A DNA stretch of 64,000 nucleotides, taken from contig NZ_AWFG01000096.1 of NCBI RefSeq assembly GCF_000682695.1, positions 59,705-123,704 of the forward strand. The letters run 5' to 3'. Both the position numbers and the translations under genes were made by a program. This document shows, piece by piece, positions 1 to 7,985 of this stretch. Source of the stretch: Hyphomonas chukchiensis (GTDB taxonomy: Bacteria > Pseudomonadota > Alphaproteobacteria > Caulobacterales > Hyphomonadaceae). The notes under the pieces were generated by a model that saw only the letters and a program-made list of their open reading frames with translations, was not told where the DNA came from and ran no database searches. Each line of letters opens with the position of its first letter. Positions within the stretch are counted from its first letter, which is position 1.

Positions 1-786
1 GACACGACATGGGACCGGCTGTTTGTCAGCGCGGTGCGTGACTATGTCCTTCTCCATAGTGATCCTCGTAACTGGGTAACCGAAGACGAAGCCGACTGGC
101 TGATCGAGCAAATTGACCGTCAGGGGACATGCCCGATCGCATCCGAAGTGGACTTGCTGCTGCAGATCATGCGCTATGCTGAAGGCGTGCCTGAGCGGCT
201 CGGCTATTACACGCTGAAAGTGGCCTGTGCCCGCATTTCCGCTCTTGGCAAGGCGACAGCCGAAGATGTCGAGCGGGTTCGCCGGGCACTGATCGTCCCG
301 GCCGGTGAAAGCGGCGGCTGGGTCACCGGCGCCGAGGCGGAACTGCTGGTGCGCACCAATGACAAGATCGGCTTTGCGGCCAATGATCCGTCGTGGAACG
401 ACCTGTTTGCGCGCGCGATTGCCAATCACCTCATGGCGCGGGCCCACCCGGAGCCCAAATCGGAGACCTCCCTTCTGTCGCGCGACCACTGGATTGGTGA
501 CATGCGGCCCGAGCCGGGAACCTTCCTTGAGGATGTGCGCGCCAGCTTCTCAGAAGGCGGATGGTTCGAGCCGATCAGCCGGGATGAAGACCGGGCAGAG
601 GCAGCCCGTCGTGCGGCGCACCAGGCCGCCCGCCGCGAAGCCGATATCAGCACGGATGACGAGGCCTCATGGTTTCTCAAATGCGTGGGCGAGCAGAAAT
701 CCGTCAGCCTGGCCGAACGGACGCTGATCGATTTTCTCAAGCTCGAAGCGCCAGGTTTCACGCAAGGCCTTGCCGTAGCGTCCTGA
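1..786 (+). CDS. hypothetical repeat protein, 5' end outside window
   Basis: The frame is open to the first base of the window, so this is the C-terminal 261 residues of a longer protein. I do not recognise the family. The visible part is soluble, acidic and lacks membrane segments. It contains a recurring module: a Trp-x-x-Leu-Phe-x-x-Ala stretch (TWDRLFVSAV near the start, SWNDLFARAI around residue 135) and a Trp-Val-Thr-x-x-Glu-Ala-x-x-Leu stretch (NWVTEDEADWL, GWVTGAEAEL, and a weaker STDDEASWFL near the end). This suggests tandem duplication of one helical unit. The K+ channel gene starts 10 bases downstream on the same strand, so co-transcription is likely. Function unknown. Confidence 0.75.
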   Translation, partial: DTTWDRLFVSAVRDYVLLHSDPRNWVTEDEADWLIEQIDRQGTCPIASEVDLLLQIMRYAEGVPERLGYYTLKVACARISALGKATAEDVERVRRALIVPAGESGGWVTGAEAELLVRTNDKIGFAANDPSWNDLFARAIANHLMARAHPEPKSETSLLSRDHWIGDMRPEPGTFLEDVRASFSEGGWFEPISRDEDRAEAARRAAHQAARREADISTDDEASWFLKCVGEQKSVSLAERTLIDFLKLEAPGFTQGLAVAS

Positions 787-796
787 TCGCTTAACG

Positions 797-1252
797 GTGG
801 GCTCCATGCTCTGGTTGAACCTTCTCGTCGCGAGCGGCATGGTCACGCTGACGTTCACAATCCACTTCGTGGGCCTTGTTGTCTTGTCTGCCATCCTGCG
901 TGAGCGGAAGGTGCATCCGGTCAACCTGACCTCGGTGTTCGGGCAGGGCGTGTCGATCCTGTTCGTGGTGATCAGTCTGTTCGGCCTGCACTCGGTCCAG
1001 ATATGGACCTATGCCTTCGCCTATCTCGCCCTTGGTCAGTTCAGCGGGCTGGAGGAGGCATTGTATTTCTCGACCTCGGCCTTCACCACCGTTGGGTTTG
1101 GTGATGTCGTGCTGGGCGATGACTGGCGCATGCTGGGGGCGGCAGAGGCGGCCAATGGCTTCCTGCTGATCGGCTGGTCTACCGCCTTCCTCGTGGCCGT
1201 CACAGCACGTGTCAGGGCCTTTGAAGCCGATATCGAAAAGCTCGAGGATTAG
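797..1252 (+). CDS. small two-TM potassium channel (Ion_trans_2 type)
   Basis: The protein has about 151 residues and probably forms a tetrameric K+ channel in the inner membrane. It shows two hydrophobic segments near residues 8-35 and 48-75, a pore helix with the selectivity filter TTVGFGD at about residue 97-103, and a final membrane helix (about 118-138). There is no attached RCK or cyclic-nucleotide domain, so it is a minimal pore. The first possible start is GTG at 797, with an ATG three codons later; neither has a clear Shine-Dalgarno sequence. It follows the upstream repeat protein by 10 bases and its stop overlaps the convergent DUF2157 gene by 4 bases. The channel assignment rests on the filter motif and topology. 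Ion selectivity is inferred. Confidence 0.8.
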   Translation: MGSMLWLNLLVASGMVTLTFTIHFVGLVVLSAILRERKVHPVNLTSVFGQGVSILFVVISLFGLHSVQIWTYAFAYLALGQFSGLEEALYFSTSAFTTVGFGDVVLGDDWRMLGAAEAANGFLLIGWSTAFLVAVTARVRAFEADIEKLED

Positions 1253-2217
1253 GCCCGGCTTGCCCGGAACAGGTGCGTGCCGCCGACGGCCAGCCCCACC
1301 AGAATGACGCCGCCGACGACCAGGCTGGCCGGATTGGCGCCCAGCAGTTCGAAATACTGGGTGTAGAAGTGGATCGACAGGAAGACGATCGAGAGGGTCG
1401 AGAGAAAGCCGCCGCGCCGGGCTTTGACGATCATAGCGATCAGGAAGGCGGCCCAACCAAGCGTGAAGACATGGTCGGGGATGTCGATTGCCTGCGCCTG
1501 CCAGTCCTCACGGGCAGCCCATTCGTCCGGCGCGAACCAGTGCTGGCCGATCCTGTCGCCCCAGAGCGAGCCGACCCAGAAGGCGAAATTGACCATGAAG
1601 AGCGATGTCCGCGCCGCAATGGTGGCAAGGCCTTCATAGGCCTCCACGACCTTGCCGCGCATGACGTAGAAGCCGCCGGTCAACGCGCCGAACATCAGGA
1701 TGGTCAGCGTCGGCTCCTCGACGAAGATGCCATAGCTCGCGTGCCAGTAGCCCGTGCCTGAGCCGAGCGTCGCACCGAGGGCGAGCACGGCGGGCGCGAC
1801 AAGGAACGGCGAGCGGAACCAAATGGCTGCCGCGCCCAGAACGCCGGCAATGGCCAGCGTCGGATAGAGCGACTCTGCTGATTCGCGGAATTCCCATCCG
1901 ATCCAGCCGGCAAGGCCGAGCGCCCCCATGAGCGTAAGACCTGCGCCGAGGACTTTCAGCGAGGCATCCACATCTATTCGCCGCAAGATTTCAGCCCCGC
2001 CCAGCGCGGCGAGCGCAAGGACGAGCCCTGTCGCCGGATTGGGCACAAGGGCGATCGTGCCCGCGGCGACCGAGAGTGCCCCGAAGATCAGGAGCAGGTT
2101 GATGAGCAGGCTCCCTTTCTGGTCTGGCAGGGCAAAGCCTTTCAGGCGCGCGGCCTCCTGCGGTGAGATTTGCCCCTGCTGAACGAGGGATTCCAGTTCA
2201 AGACGAATGATATGCAT
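1249..2217 (-). CDS. DUF2157 family membrane protein
   Basis: A polytopic inner-membrane protein of about 322 residues. It begins with a soluble stretch typical of DUF2157 (LVQQGQISPQEAARL), followed by about nine to ten hydrophobic helices. The biochemical role of the family is unknown. The reading frame extends upstream to a TTG at 2304, adding 29 residues. I prefer the ATG at 2217 because the family usually begins close to this soluble motif and because the palindrome GTGAGCGCTCAC then falls just upstream of the start. No Shine-Dalgarno sequence supports either start. The gene is divergent from pccA and convergent with the K+ channel gene. Confidence 0.75.
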   Translation of the reverse strand: MHIIRLELESLVQQGQISPQEAARLKGFALPDQKGSLLINLLLIFGALSVAAGTIALVPNPATGLVLALAALGGAEILRRIDVDASLKVLGAGLTLMGALGLAGWIGWEFRESAESLYPTLAIAGVLGAAAIWFRSPFLVAPAVLALGATLGSGTGYWHASYGIFVEEPTLTILMFGALTGGFYVMRGKVVEAYEGLATIAARTSLFMVNFAFWVGSLWGDRIGQHWFAPDEWAAREDWQAQAIDIPDHVFTLGWAAFLIAMIVKARRGGFLSTLSIVFLSIHFYTQYFELLGANPASLVVGGVILVGLAVGGTHLFRASRA

Positions 2218-2260
2218 GTGAGCGCTCACTATCTGTTGTGAGCGTTTGCTAACATGAGCG
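2218..2260. promoter_or_regulatory. palindrome and GTGAGCG repeats before the DUF2157 gene
   Basis: A perfect 12-bp palindrome GTGAGCGCTCAC lies at 2218-2229. GTGAGCG recurs in the same orientation at 2238-2244, 20 bp away (two helical turns), and a near copy ATGAGCG follows at about 2254. The block sits in the divergent interval between the DUF2157 gene and pccA if the DUF2157 start is 2217. It could be an operator; no cognate regulator is visible nearby. Confidence 0.4.
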
Positions 2261-2363
2261 GCGAGTTCTGGCAAGCCAATTTGACGCTTGGGCAGTGTGG
2301 ACAAGAGCGAGCCCGCAGCTTAACTCGAACCCGATATGAATTGCCAAACAGGCCAGGGGTGAA

Positions 2364-4367
2364 ATGTTCAAGAAGATTCTCATAGCCAACCGCGGCGAAA
2401 TTGCTGTTCGCGTGATCAAGACATGCCGCCGCCTGGGCGTGAAAACCGTGGTCGTGTATTCCGATGCCGATGCTGGCTCAATGGCCGTGGAAATGGCCGA
2501 CGAGGCCGTTCATATCGGCGGATCGCCAGCCTCTGAATCCTATCTCGTGGCCGACAAGATCATCGACGCGGTGAAGAAGACAGGCGCAGAGGCCATCCAC
2601 CCGGGCTTTGGCTTCCTCTCCGAGAACCCGGCCTTCGCCAAACGCCTCGAAAAAGAGGGCATTGGCTGGATCGGCCCGAACGCGCATGCCATCGAGGCCA
2701 TGGGCGACAAGATTTCATCGAAGAAGCTGGCCGCTGAAGCCGGCGTCTCGACCGTGCCGGGCCATATGGGCCTGATCGAGGACACGAAGGAAGCCGTGAA
2801 GATCTCGAAGGAGATCGGCTATCCCGTCATGATCAAGGCCTCGGCTGGCGGCGGCGGCAAGGGCATCCGTGTAGCCGCCAATGACAAGGAAGTCGAAGAA
2901 GGCTTCCCGGCCGTGAAGGCTGAAGCCAAGTCCTCGTTTGGCGACGACCGCGTCTTCATCGAGAAATTCATCCTCGAGCCGCGCCACATCGAGATCCAGG
3001 TGCTGGGCGACAAGCATGGCAACTGCATCTACCTGAACGAACGCGAATGCTCGATCCAGCGCCGTAACCAGAAGGTCATCGAAGAGGCGCCTTCGCCGCT
3101 GCTCGATCCGGAAACGCGCAAGAAAATGGGCGAACAGGCCGTCGCACTGGCCAAGGCCGTGAACTATGACAGCGCCGGCACGGTGGAGTTCGTTGCGTCC
3201 GGCAAGGACAAGGGTTTCTACTTCCTTGAAATGAACACCCGCCTTCAGGTGGAGCACCCCGTGACCGAGATGATCACGGGCGTCGACCTGGTCGAGCAGA
3301 TGCTGCTGTCGGCCTATGGCGAGACGCTGAAGCTCAAGCAGTCTGATATCGGTATCAATGGCTGGGCCGTTGAAACCCGTGTGTATGCGGAAGACCCGTA
3401 TCGCAACTTCCTGCCGTCCATTGGCCGCCTGAAGCGCTTCCATCCGCCGGTCGAAGGCAAGCTGGGCAAGGGCGAAGTGCGCATGGACAGCGGCGTGCGC
3501 GAAGGCGACGAGATTTCCATGTTCTACGACCCGATGATCGCCAAACTGATCACCTGGGGCAAGGACCGCGATACCGCGCTGGATACGCAGGCCGAGGCGC
3601 TCGACCGTTTCTACATTGAAGGCATTCAGGACAATATCCCGTTCATTGCAGCCGTGATGGACGAGAAACGCTTCCGTTCCGGCAATATCACCACGGCCTA
3701 TATCAAGGACGAGTTCCCCGAGGGCTTCCACGGCGTCGAGCCGACGAAGCTGCAGGAGACGCAACTGATCGCATCGGCAGCCTATGTCCACGGCTTCATG
3801 TCGCGCCGCGCACAGCTGGTCACAGGGCGCATGTCGCCCGTGCCTGAAGCGCGTCAGGACTGGGTTGTCATCCTCGGCGACAAGCATCATCCGGTACACC
3901 TTGAACTCGGTGAGGACGGCGACGCGCAGATCACGATCAATGGTGGCAAGCCGCATACGCTGGTGACGGCCTGGGCGCCGGGCCAGCACCTGATCGAGGG
4001 CGTTCTGGACGGCAAGTCCTTTGCGGTGAAGTTCGCTGACCGGACTGAAGGCTATCTCTTCCGTCACCGCGGCGTGGCCCTGCGCGCCCTGGTCTGCACG
4101 CCGACCGTCGCGGATCTGCATTCGCGCCTTCCCGAAAAGGAAAAGCCGGATACGTCCAAGCTCGTCATCTCGCCGATGCCGGGCCTTGTCGTGTCCATGG
4201 ACGTGGAAGTCGGCCAGGAAGTGCAGGCTGGCGAGGCTGTCTGCGTGGTCGAGGCGATGAAGATGCAGAACATCATCCGCGCTGAAGCCACGGGCACCGT
4301 GAAGGCGATCAATGTCGAAGCGGGCGCCAGCGTTGCGGCCGACGAGATCATGGTCGAGTTCGCCTGA
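2364..4367 (+). CDS. pccA: propionyl-CoA carboxylase, alpha (biotin) subunit
   Basis: This subunit carries biotin and carboxylates it with ATP and bicarbonate. With a separate beta subunit (not in this window) it makes methylmalonyl-CoA from propionyl-CoA. The 667-residue chain has a biotin carboxylase half (residues 1-450: start KKILIANRGEIAVR, glycine-rich ATP-grasp loop ASAGGGGKGIR, EMNTRLQVEHPVTE), a middle BT region and a C-terminal biotinyl domain. The biotinyl lysine lies in EAMKM at residue 633, 34 residues from the end. An AGGGG sequence precedes the ATG. The EAMKMQN context and BT region look like PccA rather than acetyl-CoA or methylcrotonyl-CoA carboxylase; a second, MCC-type homologue lies at 24760-26664. 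The substrate is inferred from similarity. Confidence 0.9.
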   Translation: MFKKILIANRGEIAVRVIKTCRRLGVKTVVVYSDADAGSMAVEMADEAVHIGGSPASESYLVADKIIDAVKKTGAEAIHPGFGFLSENPAFAKRLEKEGIGWIGPNAHAIEAMGDKISSKKLAAEAGVSTVPGHMGLIEDTKEAVKISKEIGYPVMIKASAGGGGKGIRVAANDKEVEEGFPAVKAEAKSSFGDDRVFIEKFILEPRHIEIQVLGDKHGNCIYLNERECSIQRRNQKVIEEAPSPLLDPETRKKMGEQAVALAKAVNYDSAGTVEFVASGKDKGFYFLEMNTRLQVEHPVTEMITGVDLVEQMLLSAYGETLKLKQSDIGINGWAVETRVYAEDPYRNFLPSIGRLKRFHPPVEGKLGKGEVRMDSGVREGDEISMFYDPMIAKLITWGKDRDTALDTQAEALDRFYIEGIQDNIPFIAAVMDEKRFRSGNITTAYIKDEFPEGFHGVEPTKLQETQLIASAAYVHGFMSRRAQLVTGRMSPVPEARQDWVVILGDKHHPVHLELGEDGDAQITINGGKPHTLVTAWAPGQHLIEGVLDGKSFAVKFADRTEGYLFRHRGVALRALVCTPTVADLHSRLPEKEKPDTSKLVISPMPGLVVSMDVEVGQEVQAGEAVCVVEAMKMQNIIRAEATGTVKAINVEAGASVAADEIMVEFA

Positions 4368-4461
4368 TCCGGCCTGAAGCGGCACGACATTCATAGGCAT
4401 TTCACTGGCCCCGGGCCGGTGTTTCCGTTACCCTGCGTGAAGGCCATGCAGGGAGAGCCCC

Positions 4462-4998
4462 ATGAATCTTTATCTCAGCCCGAATGGGCGTATTGATCAG
4501 CCCACCTATTGGCGGGGCGTCATCACGCTTTTCGTCGTCAGCGCCGTTATTTCGGTTCTCTCTGCCTTTGTCTCGCCCTTCCTCGGCATTCTTGGCCTGA
4601 TTGTCATCTGGCCCTGGATCGTGCTGCACGTGAAGCGCTTCCATGATGCGGACCAGACCGGCTGGATCACCGTGGGCATGGTCGTGCTCGCGATCGTTCT
4701 TTCGATGATTCTCAGCTTCATCCTGCCGGCGCTGTTTGGCGTCGACATGATGGCAATGCAGGAAGAAATGATGCGCGACATGGAGGATATGTCGTCGAGC
4801 AATGATCCGGGCGCAGTGATTGCCGCAAGCATGGAGGCTTCGAAAAAGATTTCGCGAGCCCAGCTTCTTCCAAACCTGCTGTCGACGGCCATTGTCACCG
4901 GTGTGATCGGGTTTGTCATGAGCCTGTTCAAGTCCACACCCGGGCCGAACAAATACGGCACGCCTCCGGGCATGGCACCGCAAGATACATTCGCCTGA
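4462..4998 (+). CDS. DUF805 family membrane protein, copy 1 of 3
   Basis: A 178-residue inner-membrane protein with the DUF805 layout. It has a short N-terminal motif (LSPNGRIDQPTYWRG), two to three hydrophobic segments, the conserved cytoplasmic motif VKRFHDADQTGW around residue 58-69, and further helices. An acidic Met-rich stretch (about 92-112: MMAMQEEMMRDMEDM) and a C-terminal NKYG element follow. The role of the family is unknown. It heads three consecutive genes with the same architecture. A GGGAG sequence lies just before the ATG, and a rho-independent terminator follows at 5026, separating it from copy 2. Confidence 0.85.
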   Translation: MNLYLSPNGRIDQPTYWRGVITLFVVSAVISVLSAFVSPFLGILGLIVIWPWIVLHVKRFHDADQTGWITVGMVVLAIVLSMILSFILPALFGVDMMAMQEEMMRDMEDMSSSNDPGAVIAASMEASKKISRAQLLPNLLSTAIVTGVIGFVMSLFKSTPGPNKYGTPPGMAPQDTFA

Positions 4999-5025
4999 GC
5001 GTGCGCCAATCGTGATATCATCCAG

Positions 5026-5058
5026 AAGAGCCGGAGCCTGTCTTCGGCTCTTTTGTCT
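5026..5058 (+). terminator. rho-independent terminator after DUF805 copy 1
   Basis: An 8-bp stem AAGAGCCG/CGGCTCTT (5026-5033 with 5045-5052) is followed by TTGTCTTG, giving a short T-rich tail. Confidence 0.7.
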
Positions 5059-5067
5059 TGCACAAAT

Positions 5068-5121
5068 TTATCGTTTATTGATAAGGAGCGCCAAAGGCGC
5101 TAATACGGGCGCCATATGGCG
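5068..5121. promoter_or_regulatory. three stacked inverted repeats in the leader of DUF805 copy 2
   Basis: Three short inverted repeats sit end to end: TTATC/GATAA (5068-5072 with 5080-5084), AGCGCC-AAA-GGCGCT (5087-5101) and the perfect palindrome CGCCATATGGCG (5110-5121). They end shortly before the GAGGAG ribosome-binding site at about 5129. They may form an RNA leader structure or protein sites. Confidence 0.4.
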
Positions 5122-5145
5122 TCATACCGAGGAGACTGCCCACAC

Positions 5146-5682
5146 ATGGACGTGCAACATGTCCTGCTTAGCCCCAAGGGCCGTATTGGCCCTAGCGACT
5201 TCGGTCGTGGCCTGATCCTGCTGACAGGGGTGATGATGCTCGTGCAGATCGCCTCAGCCCTGGTCTCGCCCGCTTTCGGGATCCTGCAATATCCGCTGGT
5301 CTTCTCCTATGTCTGCGTCTTCGGCAAACGGCTGCATGATGGTGGCCGCACGGCATGGCTCTATCTGGCCTTCCTTGCGGGCTATTTCTTCATCGTGACG
5401 GTTGGCAGTGCGTTTCTTCTGCCTGTGCTCTCGCCGGATGCCTTCTCGATGCAGGCGGAATTCCAGAAACTGGCGCAGTCCGGCGGCATTGCGGCGGCGT
5501 TCGATGCCATGACGCAGGACGCCCAGGAACTCGCGCGCCAGTCCGTGCTGACAACGGTTGTCACCTTTCTGATTGCCAGCGGCATTCTTGGCCTGATCGG
5601 CGGACGGCTGAAGTCCGATCCGTCGAGCAATGTCTATGGCCCGCCAACCGCCCGTTCAGACCAGCCCGATACATTTTCTTGA
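5146..5682 (+). CDS. DUF805-like membrane protein, copy 2 of 3
   Basis: A 178-residue protein parallel to the upstream gene in length and order of elements: LLSPKGRIGPSDFGRG at the N-terminus, paired hydrophobic segments, the motif GKRLHDGGRTAW near residue 62-73, an alanine- and glutamine-rich loop with no membrane segment, two more helices and a C-terminal NVYG element. The ATG at 5146 is chosen because GAGGAG lies upstream; an in-frame ATG at 5116 falls inside a palindrome and has no ribosome-binding site. The stop shares one base with the next start, so translation is probably coupled. Function unknown. Confidence 0.8.
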   Translation: MDVQHVLLSPKGRIGPSDFGRGLILLTGVMMLVQIASALVSPAFGILQYPLVFSYVCVFGKRLHDGGRTAWLYLAFLAGYFFIVTVGSAFLLPVLSPDAFSMQAEFQKLAQSGGIAAAFDAMTQDAQELARQSVLTTVVTFLIASGILGLIGGRLKSDPSSNVYGPPTARSDQPDTFS

Positions 5683-6500
5683 TGCTTTCGCAGGACACAT
5701 CCCCGATGCAAGACTCACCCGCCGTGATCGACCCGCACCGCCCCTGGATCCTCGACCGCCGGGATGACCCGGCTGCGATGAACTGGCTTCAGACCCTGTT
5801 CAATCCGATGGGCAAGTCCAGCAAGCTGCATTTCAGCCGCGCCTGGACCTTCATATTCATGGGGCGCGTGCTGCTCTATATCGTCCCGACTTGTATCGCG
5901 GCTGTGCTGGCCGTTGCGGGCATCCAGACGGCGATACTGAACGAGCCGGTCAACCTGGGCCCCGTGCCGGTGCCAGCGCTTCTGGTGCCCTTTGTCGTGT
6001 TCGTGCTGGTGACTGAGTACACATCCTTCGTGGCGCACATGCGCCGGCTGGCGGAAGCGGGACGGTCCACCCTGCTTGCGGGCATTGTTCTGATCCCTCT
6101 GATCCTTGCCATGCTGGCCTTTGCAGGCGGCGTGGCGGGCGGCATTGCCCAGCATGAGGCACAAGTAGCAAAGGCTGCGCTGGAAAAGGAAATCGCTGCA
6201 GATCCCGTAAAAGCCGCTGCTGCCAAGGCGGAGGCCGACGCCAAGGCGAAGGACAATCCGAACGCAGCCAAAGGCCCGCAGCGTCCTGGCCCGCCTGCTG
6301 AACCGAAGACCGCGCGCCAGATGGCGATTGGCGGCGGGATCGGCCTGGCCCTCCCGATCTGGATGCTGGCTTCGTTCGGCGCCATGCTGTGGACCCTGCT
6401 CTATGTCGCGCGCATGCCGAATGGCGGCGTGGGCGAGTTCCACACGGGCAGCCATATTCCGGAAAATGAAGGCCTGCGCCGTCCCTACGAAACCGCCTGA
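5682..6500 (+). CDS. divergent DUF805-like membrane protein, copy 3 of 3
   Basis: About 272 residues. The N-terminus (to about residue 45) is soluble and contains [12 protein letters not shown]. Three hydrophobic segments follow, then a charged alanine/lysine-rich spacer (about 165-215, likely helical) and a final membrane helix. The motif [13 protein letters not shown] occupies the place of the H-D-x-G-x-x-x-W element of copies 1 and 2, so this looks like a diverged third member. The first ATG overlaps the previous stop (TGATG); an ATG at 5706 with AGGA upstream is an alternative. Its 3' end overlaps lipB on the other strand by 16 bases. Function unknown. Confidence 0.7.
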   Translation: MLSQDTSPMQDSPAVIDPHRPWILDRRDDPAAMNWLQTLFNPMGKSSKLHFSRAWTFIFMGRVLLYIVPTCIAAVLAVAGIQTAILNEPVNLGPVPVPALLVPFVVFVLVTEYTSFVAHMRRLAEAGRSTLLAGIVLIPLILAMLAFAGGVAGGIAQHEAQVAKAALEKEIAADPVKAAAAKAEADAKAKDNPNAAKGPQRPGPPAEPKTARQMAIGGGIGLALPIWMLASFGAMLWTLLYVARMPNGGVGEFHTGSHIPENEGLRRPYETA

Positions 6501-7195
6501 AGCGGACACGGAACGGTCACAAGACGGCTCGCGAAGACACGCTCGAAGGCATCGCGCAGGGCGATGTCGACATCATCCATGCTCGCAGGAATGCCAAGAT
6601 CGACAAGACTGGTGACCCCATAGCGCGGATCAGCAATGCCGCAGGGCGTTATCCCTGAGAAATGCTCCAGGTCGGGCTCCACGTTCAGCGAAATGCCGTG
6701 ATAGCTGACCCAGCGTTTCAGGCGCACGCCGATCGCGGCGATCTTGTCCTCGCGCAATGAGCCGCCCGCCTGCGTCCGGTCAACCCAGACGCCGACGCGG
6801 CCGTCACGCGGGCCTGCCTCGACATTGAAGGCGGCGAGGGCGGCGATGATCCACGTCTCGAGGTTCTGCACGAACGCCCGCACATCACGCCCACGGGCCC
6901 CTACGTCGAGCAGCACATAGGCCACCCGCTGGCCCGGGCCATGATAGGTGTACTGGCCACCCCTGCCGGCATCGAAGACGGGAAAGCGGTCCGGCGCCTT
7001 GAGATCTTCGGCCTTGGCGGAGGTGCCGGATGTATAGAGCGGCGGATGCTCCAGGAACCACACAAGTTCGGGCGCTTCCCCCTCACGAATCGCCCGTGCA
7101 CGGGCCTCCATGAAGGCAACAGCGGCCTCATATGGGACGGGGGCATCGGAGACGGCCCATTCAACATCGGGAAATTTCTGCATGATGGGTGGCAT
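6485..7195 (-). CDS. lipB: octanoyl-[acyl-carrier-protein]:protein N-octanoyltransferase
   Basis: LipB moves octanoyl groups from acyl carrier protein to lipoyl domains of 2-oxoacid dehydrogenases and the glycine cleavage H protein, the first step of lipoate synthesis. The 236-residue chain carries the family marks: [27 protein letters not shown], the catalytic lysine region [19 protein letters not shown] and the nucleophile cysteine in GITPCGI. The length is normal. The first ATG (7195) is used; an ATG four codons later is possible. No Shine-Dalgarno is seen and a GATTAT sequence sits 8-13 bases before the ATG, so the mRNA may be leaderless. LipA is not in the window. Confidence 0.93.
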   Translation of the reverse strand: MPPIMQKFPDVEWAVSDAPVPYEAAVAFMEARARAIREGEAPELVWFLEHPPLYTSGTSAKAEDLKAPDRFPVFDAGRGGQYTYHGPGQRVAYVLLDVGARGRDVRAFVQNLETWIIAALAAFNVEAGPRDGRVGVWVDRTQAGGSLREDKIAAIGVRLKRWVSYHGISLNVEPDLEHFSGITPCGIADPRYGVTSLVDLGIPASMDDVDIALRDAFERVFASRLVTVPCPLQAVS

Positions 7196-7269
7196 ATAGG
7201 CGATAATCGGGGCTTCACAAAGGTTGGCGCGCGCCTTATACGGCCCGTCTGCCTATTACAGACCAGTGT

Positions 7270-7354
7270 GCGGTCATGGCGGAATTGGTAGACGCGCAGC
7301 GTTGAGGTCGCTGTGGGGCAACCCGTGGAGGTTCGAGTCCTCTTGACCGCACCA
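7270..7354 (+). tRNA. tRNA-Leu (anticodon GAG)
   Basis: An 85-base class II tRNA with the CCA encoded. The acceptor stem is GCGGTCA paired with TGACCGC. The D-arm contains AATTGGTAGACGCG, the anticodon stem is CAGCG/CGCTG around the loop TTGAGGT (anticodon GAG), there is a long variable arm, and the T-arm contains GGTTCGAGTCC. It reads CUC and CUU leucine codons. Confidence 0.97.
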
Positions 7355-7357
7355 CCT

Positions 7358-7380
7358 GGCCTTCTCTGAGGGCCGGTCTC
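7358..7380 (+). terminator. possible terminator after tRNA-Leu
   Basis: A 7-bp stem GGCCTTC/GAGGGCC with a TCT loop (7358-7374) starts four bases after the tRNA. The following GGTCTCTCC is only weakly T-rich. Confidence 0.35.
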
Positions 7381-7464
7381 TCCTGAAAATAATGACATCG
7401 CAACCTTTCGGTATGGCTCACGTATGTGTCCAGCGCTGTGGAAAATGCGCGGGGGATGGCAGGC

Positions 7465-7710
7465 ATGAGCGATTTTCTTGGATATGTGGCCATGGCGACC
7501 GGCATCGTTGCGGCTGTGGTCGTGTCGGCGAATCTCAGCCGCAAGATCACCGGCTATGCCTTTATTGTGTTCACGGTATCGTCGATCGTCTGGGTCATTG
7601 TCGGCACGCTCAAGGGAGAGCCGCCGCTGATCATCCAGAATGTGGCGCTGACGGCAGTGAACGTGTTCGGCATCTATCGCTGGCTGATCCGCAAAGAGAA
7701 GCCATCATGA
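7465..7710 (+). CDS. small membrane protein, SemiSWEET/PQ-loop-like
   Basis: An 81-residue protein with three hydrophobic segments. The arrangement, and the stretch GEPPLIIQNVALTAVNVFGIYRWL in the last helix, resemble half-transporters of the SemiSWEET/PQ-loop type. Hence a dimeric membrane transporter is possible, but this is inference. The ATG at 7465 is preferred because GGGGG lies nine bases upstream. An in-frame ATG at 7456 and GTG at 7426 are too close to or lack a ribosome-binding site. The stop abuts a hairpin that acts best for the opposite strand. Confidence 0.6.
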   Translation: MSDFLGYVAMATGIVAAVVVSANLSRKITGYAFIVFTVSSIVWVIVGTLKGEPPLIIQNVALTAVNVFGIYRWLIRKEKPS

Positions 7711-7734
7711 AAAAAGCCGCTCGGTGAGAGCGGC
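7710..7734 (-). terminator. rho-independent terminator, leftward
   Basis: A 7-bp stem GCCGCTC/GAGCGGC (7716-7722 with 7728-7734) is preceded on the plus strand by six A residues (7710-7715), which read as a T-tract on the minus strand. On the plus strand the following bases (GTTGG) are poor, so the terminator mainly serves leftward transcripts. Confidence 0.65.
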
Positions 7735-7739
7735 GTTGG

Positions 7740-7985
7740 TCAGGCTTGTATGTGCTGGCGGCTTGGCCCCTGATAGGTCAGCAGGAGAACCTTGCGCCGT
7801 CGCAGATTGGTTGCCAGTCGGGCGCGTTGCATGACGCATGTCAGCGCGCAGGCCAGGCCGGTGAAGACCATTGCGAACGCAGCCCGAATATTACCACTGG
7901 ATACGACATGGCGCAGGCTGGCGAGATTTCCCCCTCTGCGCAGGCTGGCATTTTGGGGCTGATGAGGGGACGATGTGCGTTTCAT
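7740..7985 (-). CDS. small hypothetical protein, possible
   Basis: An 81-residue basic protein with one hydrophobic stretch (about residues 33-50, AAFAMVFTGLACALTCVM) flanked by arginines. It is unrecognised. It is listed because its stop lies six bases before a good leftward terminator (7734-7710) and because the surrounding 450-base interval has no other convincing gene. There is no strong ribosome-binding site. The rest of the interval (7986-8162) holds no gene that I can support and presumably contains the promoter of the PRC-barrel gene. Confidence 0.35.
   Translation of the reverse strand: MKRTSSPHQPQNASLRRGGNLASLRHVVSSGNIRAAFAMVFTGLACALTCVMQRARLATNLRRRKVLLLTYQGPSRQHIQA

Noticed and set aside
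2218..2229. GTGAGCGCTCAC resembles the symmetric lac operator
   Set aside because: No LacI-family gene is in the window, and the match is to a generic palindrome. It is kept only as an unassigned operator-like site.
2715..4400. 561-codon minus-strand frame opposite pccA
   Set aside because: It is a composition-driven antisense shadow of pccA with no recognisable motif.
5355..6500. Long plus-strand frame extending copy 3 of the DUF805-like genes upstream into copy 2
   Set aside because: The upstream part is the out-of-frame overlap with copy 2. The real start is at or after 5682, where the copy 2 stop overlaps an ATG.
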